Part shown: one piece after another, positions 33,755-42,417 of the stretch | Position numbering within the stretch: the first letter of the stretch is position 1 | Layout of the letters: the number at the start of each line of letters is the position of its first letter | Assembly (NCBI GenBank): GCA_035340715.1 | Contig: DAOQTX010000017.1 | Coordinates: forward strand, 1 to 45,959 | DNA from: DAOQTX01 sp035340715 | GTDB taxonomy: Bacteria > Bacteroidota > Bacteroidia > AKYH767-A > OLB10 | Reading direction: 5' to 3' | DNA length: 45,959 nt | Notes under the pieces: model-generated | The model's input: only the letters and a program-made list of their open reading frames with translations | Told to the model about the DNA's origin: nothing | Database searches by the model: none | Translations under genes and position numbers: made by a program

Positions 33755-34717
33755 GTGAAATTATCTAAAGAAGCAAAAATAGGTGCCTTAGTTCTTGTGG
33801 CCATCATAGCATTGATTTGGGGAATCAATTATTTAAAAGGAACCGAATTATTTTCTACTCGCAATACTTATTATGCGGTATATAATCGTGTCAATGGATT
33901 GGTTGCCTCCAATCCGGTAATCATGAACGGATACAAAGTGGGTTTTGTTGAAGACATAGAATTCATGGAAGACAAAAGTGGAAGGATTGTAGTCACCGTT
34001 TTGGTTGACCAAAACGTTTTTGTAAGCAAGTCTTCTATTGCACGAATTGTTGATGCCAACTTTTTAGGCAGCAAGGCACTCGACCTTGAATTGGGTATGG
34101 ATGCCAATGCCGCTCACAATGGGGACACCTTAAATTCAGAGCTCCAATTGAGTCTTACAGAATCATTAACCAGCTCTATTTCTCCTCTGAAAGATAAATC
34201 TGAAAATTTGATCACAACACTCGATTCATTAGGAACTTCTTTTAGCGCAGTAATGGATGCAAAGACACGGCAAAATATGCGCAATAGCATTGAGTCACTT
34301 AACATCAATTTGCAAAACTTAGAACGCATTACTTTGTCATTGGCACAAATGACAGCCACTCAAAATGGAGCTTTGAAGAAAACCATAGAAAACATGCAAG
34401 TTATCACTGCTACCATAGCCAATAACCATCATAAATTAACTCAAATTTTGGATAACGTTAATCAAATCAGCGATTCACTTGCTGCAGCAAATTTGGCCGC
34501 TACCATCAGAAGCACCAATAAAGCAATGAATGAAACGGCTCAAGTGATGGCTAAGATTAATGCTGGCGAAGGCTCTCTTGGCCTATTGGTAAACGACAAA
34601 GAACTTTACAACAATCTCAATGCCGCTTCAGCCGACTTAGATAAGTTGCTGATCGATTTAAAAGCTAATCCGAAACGATATGTTCAGGTGAGTGTATTTG
34701 GCAAAAAACAAAAATAA
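33755..34717 (+). CDS. MCE (MlaD-like) lipid-transport protein
   Basis: The protein has one N-terminal membrane helix (about 8-25), an MCE domain (about 37-112, containing YAVYNRVNGLVASNPVIMNG and a GSKALDLELG strand), then a long helical tail rich in Asn, Gln and Ala that would form the coiled extension of an MCE hexamer. MlaD homologues move phospholipids between the inner and outer membranes together with an MlaE permease and MlaF ATPase, which are not in this window. I prefer the GTG at 33755 (protein start MKLSKEAKIG), matching typical Bacteroidota MlaD starts, over the TTG at 33749. It follows the amidase gene by about 20 bases. Confidence 0.88.
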   Translation: MKLSKEAKIGALVLVAIIALIWGINYLKGTELFSTRNTYYAVYNRVNGLVASNPVIMNGYKVGFVEDIEFMEDKSGRIVVTVLVDQNVFVSKSSIARIVDANFLGSKALDLELGMDANAAHNGDTLNSELQLSLTESLTSSISPLKDKSENLITTLDSLGTSFSAVMDAKTRQNMRNSIESLNINLQNLERITLSLAQMTATQNGALKKTIENMQVITATIANNHHKLTQILDNVNQISDSLAAANLAATIRSTNKAMNETAQVMAKINAGEGSLGLLVNDKELYNNLNAASADLDKLLIDLKANPKRYVQVSVFGKKQK

Positions 34718-34733
34718 GGGAATACTTTTTTTC

Positions 34734-34741
34734 TATATTTG
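34734..34741 (+). promoter_or_regulatory. Candidate -7 promoter element for the Fe-S operon
   Basis: TATATTTG matches TAnnTTTG at all fixed positions and ends 23 bases before the ATG at 34765. No TTG is present at the expected -33 spacing, so support is partial. Confidence 0.35.
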
Positions 34742-34764
34742 TTCGCATATCCAAATCGGATCTA

Positions 34765-36084
34765 ATGCAATACATCAGTAGTTTACTTTTTATTTTATGT
34801 CTAGGAACAGGCATATATTTGTTTGCGACTAAAGTCAAAAAGATAAGACGTAATATTTTACTGGGTAAAGACTTGAACAGAAGTGACAATCCGTCTGCCC
34901 GTTGGAAAAATATGATTCGTGTTGCTTTAGGACAGTCTAAAATGGTAAGCCGACCGGTAGCGGGGCTTTTGCATATTTTAGTGTACGCAGGTTTCATCAT
35001 CATTAATATTGAAGTCATTGAAATTATTATTGATGGCATATTTGGAACACACAGAGTCTTTTCAGTATTGGGTTTCTTTTACGATTTTCTGATTGCTTCT
35101 TTTGAACTATTGGCAGTACTGGTAATACTGGCTTGTGCAATATTTTTAATCAGAAGAAATGTGTTGAAAATAAAACGATTTTGGAATAAAGAGATGACGA
35201 CATGGCCACGAAATGATGCCAACATCATCTTAGTTTCTGAAATTATCTTGATGTCGCTTTTCCTTTTCATGAATGCAGCCGATCTTCAACTACAATCAAT
35301 TGGGTCTGCACATTATAGTCAAGCAGGGGCATTCCCATTTTCTGGCATTATAGCCAATTCTTTTCTTTCAACACTAAACGAATCCACTTTGATTGCTATT
35401 GAACGCAGTTGTTGGTGGTTGCACATACTGGGCATATTGGCTTTTTTAAATTATGTCCCCTACTCCAAACATTTTCACATTTTTCTTGCTTTCCCAAACA
35501 CCTATTACGCAAATCTCGAACCCAAAGGAAAATTCGGTAATATGGATACGGTTACACAGGAAGTAAAATTGATGCTAAATTTACCGGTAGAAAATGCTGA
35601 ACAAAACCAATCGGCACCGCAACCATTTGGGGCACGTGATGTTCAAGATTTAACCTGGAAGAATTTAATGGATGCCTATAGCTGTACTGAATGTGGTCGT
35701 TGCACTTCAGCTTGCCCCGCAAATATTACAGGCAAAAAATTGTCACCCCGTAAAATTATGATGGACACAAGAGATCGCGTGGAAGAAGTTGGCAAAGGAA
35801 TTGATCAAAACGGAAAAGAGTTTACCGATAATAAAGCATTATTGGGTGATTATATCAGCGCTGAAGAACTTTGGGCCTGCACTTCGTGCAATGCCTGTGT
35901 TGATGCTTGTCCGGTTAATATTGATCCGCTCAATATCATTATCGAAATGAGACGATATTTGGTCATGGAAAAATCAGAAGCTCCGGCCGAATTGAATGGT
36001 ATGTTTACCCGTCTGGAAAACAATAGTGCTCCATGGCAATTTGCTCAAAGCGATCGAATGAATTGGGCGAAAGAGAATGAATAA
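34765..36084 (+). CDS. Membrane Fe-S oxidoreductase subunit: NarI-like helices plus two [4Fe-4S] ferredoxin motifs
   Basis: The N-terminal half (about 1-245) has five hydrophobic helices and candidate heme b histidines (His70 in GLLHILVY, His220 in WWLHILGILAFLNY, and SKHFHIF near 236-238), resembling NarI/HdrE-like cytochrome b subunits. The C-terminal half has two tetra-cysteine clusters: C307, C310, C313, C317 (SCTECGRCTSACP) and C372, C375, C378, C382 (CTSCNACVDACP). Such proteins pair with a CCG-domain subunit, which is the next gene after 2 bases. Together they would pass electrons between a soluble donor, such as an electron-transfer flavoprotein, and menaquinone. The donor is not known. 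Architecture is seen; the electron path is inference. Confidence 0.85.
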   Translation: MQYISSLLFILCLGTGIYLFATKVKKIRRNILLGKDLNRSDNPSARWKNMIRVALGQSKMVSRPVAGLLHILVYAGFIIINIEVIEIIIDGIFGTHRVFSVLGFFYDFLIASFELLAVLVILACAIFLIRRNVLKIKRFWNKEMTTWPRNDANIILVSEIILMSLFLFMNAADLQLQSIGSAHYSQAGAFPFSGIIANSFLSTLNESTLIAIERSCWWLHILGILAFLNYVPYSKHFHIFLAFPNTYYANLEPKGKFGNMDTVTQEVKLMLNLPVENAEQNQSAPQPFGARDVQDLTWKNLMDAYSCTECGRCTSACPANITGKKLSPRKIMMDTRDRVEEVGKGIDQNGKEFTDNKALLGDYISAEELWACTSCNACVDACPVNIDPLNIIIEMRRYLVMEKSEAPAELNGMFTRLENNSAPWQFAQSDRMNWAKENE

Positions 36085-36086
36085 TT

Positions 36087-36881
36087 ATGAGCAGCAGTGA
36101 ATTTAAAATAAGAACCTTAGCGGAATGTGCCAACGAAGGAAAAACTCCTGAAGTTTTGTTTTGGGTTGGCTGTGCCGGAAGTTTCGATTCGAGAGCTCAA
36201 AAAGTTACTAAGGCAGTCGCTAAAATATTATTTCATTGTGGAATTGATTTTGCTGTGCTCGGAACGGAAGAAGGCTGCACAGGTGATCCTGCTAAAAGAG
36301 CAGGCAACGAGTTTTTGTTTCAAATGCAGGCATTAATGAACATTAATGTGATGAATCAGTATCAGGTTACAAAAATTGTAACCGCATGTCCACATTGTTT
36401 TAATACCCTGAAAAATGAGTATCCTTCTTTAGGAGGTATTTATGATGTTTTACATCACAGTCAGCTTTTGCAAAATCTTTTAGATTTTGGAAAACTTAAA
36501 ATAGAAGGCGGTTCATTCAAAGGAAAAAAACTAAGCTATCATGATCCTTGTTATTTAGGCAGAGCTAATGACATTTACGAAGCCCCTCGCACCATATTAT
36601 ACAAATTGGATGCAGAATTTACAGAAATGAAAAGAAGCCGATCCAATGGATTGTGTTGTGGAGCCGGTGGCGCTCAAATGTTTAAGGAACCTGAACAGGG
36701 ACAAAAAGATATTAATGTTGAAAGAACCCAAGAAGCTTTGGAAACCGATCCAAATATATTGGCCGTAGCATGTCCTTTTTGTATGACCATGATGAGCGAT
36801 GGCATGAAACATTTTGAAAAAGAAGATCAGGTTCAAGTATTGGACATTGCCGAATTAATTGCTCAGGCAGCAAACTTGTAA
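36087..36881 (+). CDS. CCG-domain (HdrB/GlpC-like) Fe-S subunit
   Basis: Two cysteine-rich CCG modules are visible. The first uses C29, C64 (EEGCTGDPAKRAGNE, a GC rather than CC doublet), C101 and C104 (ACPHC). The second uses C155 (HDPCYLGR), C190-C191 (LCCGAGGA), C229 and C232 (ACPFC). In heterodisulfide reductase HdrB such modules bind unusual non-cubane [4Fe-4S] clusters. The 264-residue soluble protein follows the membrane Fe-S gene by 2 bases and is the partner in a two-subunit quinone-linked oxidoreductase, similar to HdrD or LutA/GlpC-type systems. The GCTGDPAR-like first motif is common in this respiratory subgroup. Confidence 0.88.
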   Translation: MSSSEFKIRTLAECANEGKTPEVLFWVGCAGSFDSRAQKVTKAVAKILFHCGIDFAVLGTEEGCTGDPAKRAGNEFLFQMQALMNINVMNQYQVTKIVTACPHCFNTLKNEYPSLGGIYDVLHHSQLLQNLLDFGKLKIEGGSFKGKKLSYHDPCYLGRANDIYEAPRTILYKLDAEFTEMKRSRSNGLCCGAGGAQMFKEPEQGQKDINVERTQEALETDPNILAVACPFCMTMMSDGMKHFEKEDQVQVLDIAELIAQAANL

Positions 36882-36885
36882 AAAA

Positions 36886-37389
36886 ATGTATGTACCATTT
36901 GAAAATATAAATGCAGAATCAAAATTATGGGTCTATGTATGCAACAAACCTATAAGTGCTGAACAAAGAACTTTTTTTGAGGATCAAATGAAATCATTTG
37001 TTGAACAATGGACTGCACATAAAAAAGATCTCAAAGCATCTTTTAACTTACTATACGATCAAATTTTATTGATAGCAGTTGACGAAACACAGAGTTCGGC
37101 CAGTGGATGCAGCATCGATACCTCGGTTCATTTTCTAAAAAAACTTCAACATCAATTGAGTGTCGATTTTTTTAATCGAATGTTGATTCCATTTGTAAAA
37201 AGCGAAGATCAACTTCAATTAATTCCGATGAGTGAGATCAAAAATGCTCTTGAGCAGAATATGATTAATAATGAAACTTTGACCCTCAATCCATCTGTGA
37301 GTAATAAGATTGGTTTCGAAACAGAAGGATGGATTCCTTTAGGTAAAAGCTGGATGGCGAATCTTCTCCAACTAAAAACAAGCGAATAA
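36886..37389 (+). CDS. Conserved Bacteroidota protein of unknown function
   Basis: The 167-residue product (start MYVPFENI at 36886; an in-frame start further upstream lies inside the preceding gene and is rejected) belongs, from memory, to a small conserved Bacteroidota family with the pattern WxY, a FVEQWTAHKKDLKAS block and a DETQSSASGCSIDTSVHF block. Databases often label it ABC transporter ATPase, but no Walker A or signature motif is present, so that name is not supported. There is no signal peptide or membrane helix. It begins 4 bases after the CCG-domain gene, so it is co-transcribed with the Fe-S oxidoreductase; whether it is functionally related is unknown. Confidence 0.75.
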   Translation: MYVPFENINAESKLWVYVCNKPISAEQRTFFEDQMKSFVEQWTAHKKDLKASFNLLYDQILLIAVDETQSSASGCSIDTSVHFLKKLQHQLSVDFFNRMLIPFVKSEDQLQLIPMSEIKNALEQNMINNETLTLNPSVSNKIGFETEGWIPLGKSWMANLLQLKTSE

Positions 37390-37390
37390 T

Positions 37391-38128
37391 TTAGCCTTCT
37401 CCCTTTCCTCTTTCTACGGCTTTTCTTAATCGAATGTTTAACCACTCAACCAAAAGTGAGAAGCCCATTGCTACATAAATGTACGATTTATCCACATGTA
37501 TATGCAAAGCTTCAATCACAAGGATAGCACCTATAACCACCAGAAAGACCAACGCCAACATTTTTATGGTTGGATAATTATTTATAAAGTCGCTTACATA
37601 GGGAGCAAACAATATCATAACAATCATGGCTACAGTTACGGCAGTAATCATTGTAGGAATATCATTGCTTAAACCTACCGCTGTTAAAATTGAGTCGAAA
37701 CTAAATATGATATCAATTAATATAATTTGAACGATTGCTCCCATTAATGTATACCGTTTACCTTTAATCTCGTGTCGTTCATTTGCTTGCTTAAACTTCT
37801 CTATAATTTCTTTTATGGTTTTTATGATCAGGAACAATCCCCCTGCAAAAAGTATCATATCTCGCCCACTAATACCAAACTCACCAATACTAAATACCGG
37901 CTTTGTCATACGAGCGATATAAGAAATAGTCAGAAGTAATAAAACTCGAAATACAAGGGCAAGCAATAATCCTATAACACGTGCTTTTCGCTGCTGCTCC
38001 ACCGGTAAATAACCACAAATAATGGCTATAAAGATGATATTATCTATTCCCAAAACAATTTCCAGGAGTATCAGTGTAAGTAAACTGACCATTCCGGCAC
38101 TGGTAAACATTGTTTCAAAAAATTCCAT
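37391..38128 (-). CDS. TerC family integral membrane protein
   Basis: The protein begins MEFFETMFTSAGMVSLLTL and has about seven hydrophobic helices. LLEIVLGIDNIIFIAII near the N-terminus and IIFSFDSILTAVGLSND in the centre are the two acidic-helix motifs of the TerC/YkoY family. Members in other bacteria export manganese or serve metal insertion into exoenzymes; tellurite resistance is the historical name. I chose the ATG at 38128, giving 245 residues, over an upstream start at 38170 that would add a poorly conserved extension. It ends one base from the convergent gene at 37389. The substrate is not determinable here; manganese is the best guess. Confidence 0.88.
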   Translation of the reverse strand: MEFFETMFTSAGMVSLLTLILLEIVLGIDNIIFIAIICGYLPVEQQRKARVIGLLLALVFRVLLLLTISYIARMTKPVFSIGEFGISGRDMILFAGGLFLIIKTIKEIIEKFKQANERHEIKGKRYTLMGAIVQIILIDIIFSFDSILTAVGLSNDIPTMITAVTVAMIVMILFAPYVSDFINNYPTIKMLALVFLVVIGAILVIEALHIHVDKSYIYVAMGFSLLVEWLNIRLRKAVERGKGEG

Positions 38129-38136
38129 ATCGGCTG

Positions 38137-38170
38137 CAAATATAAAGCAAGAATTTTGATATAATAGCAA
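38137..38170 (-). promoter_or_regulatory. Candidate promoter for the TerC gene
   Basis: On the minus strand TATATTTG (38144-38137) matches the -7 consensus TAnnTTTG, and TTG (38170-38168) lies 23 bases upstream, at the long end of accepted spacing. The predicted start is only a few bases before the ATG at 38128, so the transcript would be nearly leaderless. Confidence 0.4.
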
Positions 38171-38187
38171 TAAGATTATTCGACATT

Positions 38188-39771
38188 ATGATAAATCTTA
38201 AACAAAAATACATAGATGCTTGTACCAGAAAAGAGAATGACTCCATTTTGGATTTAATACTCAAATCTCATTTATTAGAAAAGAATAGAGATGTATCTGA
38301 GTATCATGAATTTCTATTGTACGTTTTGGCTCATCCTCATAATAAAACGATAGAAAAAAAAGCGTTAAAAGCACTTTCTTTGTTTTCTCTTCGCAAAAAT
38401 ATTTCTGGTCATAGCGATCTGTTTGAGAAAGCACAAAACTCAAGTGGAATCATTAACAGTTTTACACTTTCTACCTACTCTTTGTCGTTAACAATGGCAT
38501 TGATCCACCAATTTCCAAATCATATTTCGCTTTATGACATACAGTGTCCATCGCTTACCTTCATTTCAATACTTAAAAAAATTAACGCGCCTTTACCGGA
38601 TAAAACAAACAGCATTCAAGAGTTTAAGAACTACTGCACAAAAAACAATTTAGAAAAGTTAACTCTAATAACCACATGGTTTGATCGATCAGAAATGTCA
38701 ATCAAAACTAAAGAGCTTCTGTTTGAAAAGTTAAGAATATACATCGTCTTTCATCATGATCGTAAATCTTTCAGCCGTACACTATTAAGGGGATTGGCGA
38801 TACAATCACGCTCTATTGGTCCGGAAAAATTTATTCAAGACTATTATTTTAATAAAAAGTCGAATGAAGTAGAAGCTAAAAAACTAAGGATTAATCTTTC
38901 TCAAAAAGAAAACATACAAAGGATTTCTGCACAAATGTTGATGATGTTAAAAAGAGAAACGGATCCTATAACGCACGCAAATGTACATGAAACAGAATGG
39001 TACGATATGGGTAGAGGATTGCAAATCGCATTATTCTATCTCAAACCTGAATTCAGATTTAAGCTCGATGCATATGTTGGCTACATGGCCTTTAGAAACA
39101 GCATCCCTTATGCGTATGGGGGCGCCTGGGTTTTAGGATCAAGTGCGGCATTTGGTTTAAATCTTTTTGAATCGTTTCGAAAAAGTGAGGCCAATTGGAC
39201 CTTTGTACAAATTTGTGGTCTTTATAAAAATATATTCAAACTAAAAGCAATCCGTATTGAGCCATACCAGATTGGAAAAGATAATGAAGACGGAATTCAA
39301 TCAGGTGCCTTTTGGTTTTACTACAAACATGGATTCCGGCCAAAGCAAAAAAAATACTGCGATTTAGCATATGCCGAATTTTTAAAGATTAATGAAAGAA
39401 AATCGTATAGAACCTCATACACTACTTTAAAAGAACTGGCAAATTCAGATCTTATATTTTCAGATAATAAAGAGGCCAAAGTTTATTTGGAAGAAGATAT
39501 TGTAAAGAAAAATCAAAAATATTTTTATCTGAATGGAAATATAAAGACAAACCAAGTTGCTCTATCAATTGCCAATTCTCAGAATAACCTAAATTCACTT
39601 GAGACAAAATTTCTTTCTAAACAAATTTCATTCTTGTTATTGACATTAAAGGAACCCAAAGATGAAAAACAAAAAAAATGGATACTAAACTTAGCAATGG
39701 AAAAAAGTTTTGGCGATGAAAATAAATTTTGTTTGCTCTTTAGAAAATATATCGATCAATATGGAGGATAG
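38188..39771 (+). CDS. Protein of unknown function with a GNAT-like motif (527 residues)
   Basis: I do not recognise this gene with certainty. It has no signal peptide. The first 250 residues are helical, with many Lys, Glu and Leu residues, and could form HEAT-like helices. The centre is more conserved-looking: IPYAYGGAWVLGSSAAFGLN (306-325) followed by LFESFRKSEA, an RIEPYQIGKDNEDG segment (356-369) and SGAFWFYYKHGFRP (372-385). The last resembles the N-acetyltransferase motif in which an alanine-rich turn precedes FYxKxGF, so a GNAT-like fold is possible. The C-terminal 140 residues are again helical. Its end overlaps the convergent glycosyltransferase gene by 16 bases. It is divergent from the TerC gene. 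Confidence 0.65.
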   Translation: MINLKQKYIDACTRKENDSILDLILKSHLLEKNRDVSEYHEFLLYVLAHPHNKTIEKKALKALSLFSLRKNISGHSDLFEKAQNSSGIINSFTLSTYSLSLTMALIHQFPNHISLYDIQCPSLTFISILKKINAPLPDKTNSIQEFKNYCTKNNLEKLTLITTWFDRSEMSIKTKELLFEKLRIYIVFHHDRKSFSRTLLRGLAIQSRSIGPEKFIQDYYFNKKSNEVEAKKLRINLSQKENIQRISAQMLMMLKRETDPITHANVHETEWYDMGRGLQIALFYLKPEFRFKLDAYVGYMAFRNSIPYAYGGAWVLGSSAAFGLNLFESFRKSEANWTFVQICGLYKNIFKLKAIRIEPYQIGKDNEDGIQSGAFWFYYKHGFRPKQKKYCDLAYAEFLKINERKSYRTSYTTLKELANSDLIFSDNKEAKVYLEEDIVKKNQKYFYLNGNIKTNQVALSIANSQNNLNSLETKFLSKQISFLLLTLKEPKDEKQKKWILNLAMEKSFGDENKFCLLFRKYIDQYGG

Positions 39772-41678
39772 ATTTCCACTTCAAAATCATCAATTGATAT
39801 CTGTTGCTTTGCTTTATTCCAAACAAATACTTTTAACACAGCATCGCTGTCATATTTCCCTCTAAGCTCAGTAGCCGCATATATGCTACTAAACGAATCA
39901 GTTTTGTTCACTCGTTCTGATACATCTACACCTCTCCAGAACAAACTTTGTCCATCTTTTTCGATACTAAAAACGACCAACAGTTCTGAAGCTTTACTTT
40001 CCATTTTTGCTTTCAGATTTACAGAAATGTAGGTGGTATCATGATCAAACAGGTTGTTACACGGTATATTGAGCGTAGGTCCATATTCCACTCCATCGAG
40101 TTGTACAAAAGAATTGTCCATCTCTTTTTGAATTAATAGAGCATCGATAGTAAAAGGTTGATCAAATGAATCGAAAAACCGTACACGCTGTACATTGTAT
40201 TTTTGATCGGATGAATCGTTTGAGTATAATACCCAAGCACTATTAAAATGCTTGCCAAAGTCAGCTACAAATGGATAACGGCTCCTAATCATTCGGTCTA
40301 ACTCAAATGGATTGTAAATATTAGACCATGAGTGCATAAAGTATTTCGTTGTTGAAACCTCCAGCATCTTTTGAAAAGTGACGACATGCGTTTCTTCATT
40401 GACTTTATAATTGCTCACTTTTATTCTCTTGTCTTTATCCACCTTGTCGAGATAGTAATCAATATAAAAATTACCATTCACATTAACGGAATAAGTAATG
40501 TTATCAAAGCCCAGCTGTTCCCCTTTCAATTGCATGGCTTCAGCCAGTTCTTTAAACACACCAAAATGTTCTTTACTATAAAACTGCTTCTCTTTAATGG
40601 TGCTACCCATAGTTGCTATAGACAACACACCTGCAAAAGTAATCAGCAGTGTACGATTGACCTGAACTGGATAAAAGGAAAACAAAAACAGTAACAAGCA
40701 AGGGAATGAAAAAAGTAAAACTGAATTTTGAAGTACCGGATTTATGCGAACAGAATAGATATAAGCGATAAAAAAAGGTAAAATAAAAAACAGCAAACTG
40801 AAAGAATGAAACTTGTTCCATTTTATCTGATCACCATATGCATAAATGGAATAAAAAAGTGAAACCGCAATCAAAACAATAACAAGAAAAGACTCATTAA
40901 ACGCATAATATAGATGCGACCATAATGCATCTGCTTTTGGCACACCCAGCCATCCATCAGGCCCTCCTACTCCCCCAACCGAAAACTGAAATAAAAAAAT
41001 CTCTGCATGTGGTAGTGCAGCTAAAATAATTACGATACCCGCCAACAAATAGCTCTTGAGTTTTTCTTTTCCTACGTAAAACAAACCGCAAAGAGCAACT
41101 ATTACCATAAACAAAAACGAAAAGTAGTGCAGGTACATACAAGCGATCGCACTCAATGTAAATAAAGGCAATCCCAAAAACTTATGCAGGGCATATGTAC
41201 GTTGCAACCAACTTGAACCAAACAGATAAGACGTCCATCCATTCAACATAAGTAAAGAGAACATCAATCCCGGGCTATAAGGCCTGGCTATTCGACTATA
41301 CAGTATGGTGTATTCAAGAAAACAAAACACTGCCAAAGACAGGATAGCAGTATTCGGCCCAAACCACATTTTGGCTAAGCGATAAAAAAGAAACAAGGAT
41401 ATAACTCCCGCCAACACAAAAGGAAATCGTACGGAAGCTTCACTCCATCCAAATATTTTGACCCAATAGTATAAGAAAACCTGAACTCCGGCAGGGTGCC
41501 CATCAATACGAACTCCTTGTGAAATTAAATCAGAGAAATTATCAAACCGTAAACGGGTAAGTGCACTTAACTCATCATTAAAAAATGAAAAGGCTGCATA
41601 TTCATAGAATCTCATTAAAGTGGCAAGCACAAGTATGAGCACCAATACAATCCGATCCGATTTGATGGAGGATATCAT
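39756..41678 (-). CDS. GT39-like membrane glycosyltransferase (ArnT/PMT type)
   Basis: The first 350 residues contain about ten or more hydrophobic helices. After the first helix comes the acidic motif NDELSALTRL (34-43), the expected catalytic Asp-Glu of PMT/ArnT-type GT-C enzymes, and the loop RIDGHPAGVQVFLYYWVKIFGW, followed by SVRFPFVLAGVISLFLFYR, a common feature of the family. A soluble C-terminal region of about 270 residues is expected on the periplasmic side. Such enzymes transfer sugars from polyprenyl-phosphate donors to lipid, glycan or protein. The acceptor is unknown. It lies 3 bases after rlmB and ends overlapping the plus-strand gene by 16 bases. Confidence 0.83.
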   Translation of the reverse strand: MISSIKSDRIVLVLILVLATLMRFYEYAAFSFFNDELSALTRLRFDNFSDLISQGVRIDGHPAGVQVFLYYWVKIFGWSEASVRFPFVLAGVISLFLFYRLAKMWFGPNTAILSLAVFCFLEYTILYSRIARPYSPGLMFSLLMLNGWTSYLFGSSWLQRTYALHKFLGLPLFTLSAIACMYLHYFSFLFMVIVALCGLFYVGKEKLKSYLLAGIVIILAALPHAEIFLFQFSVGGVGGPDGWLGVPKADALWSHLYYAFNESFLVIVLIAVSLFYSIYAYGDQIKWNKFHSFSLLFFILPFFIAYIYSVRINPVLQNSVLLFSFPCLLLFLFSFYPVQVNRTLLITFAGVLSIATMGSTIKEKQFYSKEHFGVFKELAEAMQLKGEQLGFDNITYSVNVNGNFYIDYYLDKVDKDKRIKVSNYKVNEETHVVTFQKMLEVSTTKYFMHSWSNIYNPFELDRMIRSRYPFVADFGKHFNSAWVLYSNDSSDQKYNVQRVRFFDSFDQPFTIDALLIQKEMDNSFVQLDGVEYGPTLNIPCNNLFDHDTTYISVNLKAKMESKASELLVVFSIEKDGQSLFWRGVDVSERVNKTDSFSSIYAATELRGKYDSDAVLKVFVWNKAKQQISIDDFEVEIYPPY

Positions 41679-41681
41679 ACG

Positions 41682-42416
41682 TTATTTTAATCGCTGCATC
41701 GAAGCTTCGTACAAAATCATTCCGCTGGCTACCGAAACATTGAACGAACCTACTTTTCCTTCAATAGGTATTGACACGACATGATCAGCTTCGGCCAATA
41801 ATTCCTTACTGATACCTTCATCTTCAGATCCCATCAGTATAGCCGTAGGTAAAGTAAAATCTACCTTTTTAATCCAACGATCAGATTTCTCGCTACATGC
41901 TACAATTTGCAAACCGCTTTCTTTTAAATATCGAACGGCTTGTATCATGTGCTCTACTCGACACACCGAAATATAACTCAAAGCTCCGGCCGATGTTTTT
42001 TGCGCATCGCTCCCCAATGCAGCCCCTCCTCTAGAAGGCACAACAATCGCCTGAGCTCCGCAACCATAAGCAGTGCGAGCAATGGCTCCTGTATTGCGTA
42101 CATCACTAATTTGATCCAATAAAACTACTAAAGGTACCTGTGCATTTTCAAATAAAAATGGAATTACATTTTCAAGACGGTCAAATTCAACCGAAGATAA
42201 AAAGGCAACAACTCCTTGATGATTTTTTCGAGTCAAACGGTTCAGTTTTTCCTGAGGCACAACTTTAACCGGCACTTTTGCACTCTTCAAATCTTGAATG
42301 AGTTGTTTAAGGTTTTGACTGGAATGCCCACCTAAAACAAACACTTTGTCTATATCTTTCCCCGCTTGCAGTGCTTCGCTTACAGGATGTATTCCATATA
42401 TTAAATCGTCTTTCAT
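41682..42416 (-). CDS. rlmB: TrmH-family 23S rRNA 2'-O-methyltransferase (RlmB-like)
   Basis: This SPOUT enzyme methylates the 2'-O of a guanosine, G2251 in E. coli 23S rRNA for RlmB. The N-terminal substrate-binding domain starts YGIHPVSEALQAGK. The three SPOUT motifs are present: DVRNTGAIARTA (motif 1, Asn108), LMGSEDEGIS (194-203) and IPIEGKVGSFNVSVASGMIL (216-235) at the trefoil knot. The 244 residues fit RlmB. RNA target specificity is inferred from overall similarity. It is separated by 1 base from the GWxTD lipoprotein gene and by 3 bases from the glycosyltransferase gene, so these are co-transcribed. Confidence 0.92.
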   Translation of the reverse strand: MKDDLIYGIHPVSEALQAGKDIDKVFVLGGHSSQNLKQLIQDLKSAKVPVKVVPQEKLNRLTRKNHQGVVAFLSSVEFDRLENVIPFLFENAQVPLVVLLDQISDVRNTGAIARTAYGCGAQAIVVPSRGGAALGSDAQKTSAGALSYISVCRVEHMIQAVRYLKESGLQIVACSEKSDRWIKKVDFTLPTAILMGSEDEGISKELLAEADHVVSIPIEGKVGSFNVSVASGMILYEASMQRLK

Positions 42417-42417
42417 A

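Noticed and set aside
36886..37389. ABC transporter ATPase
   Set aside because: That name is commonly attached to this family, but no Walker A, Walker B or ABC signature motif is present.
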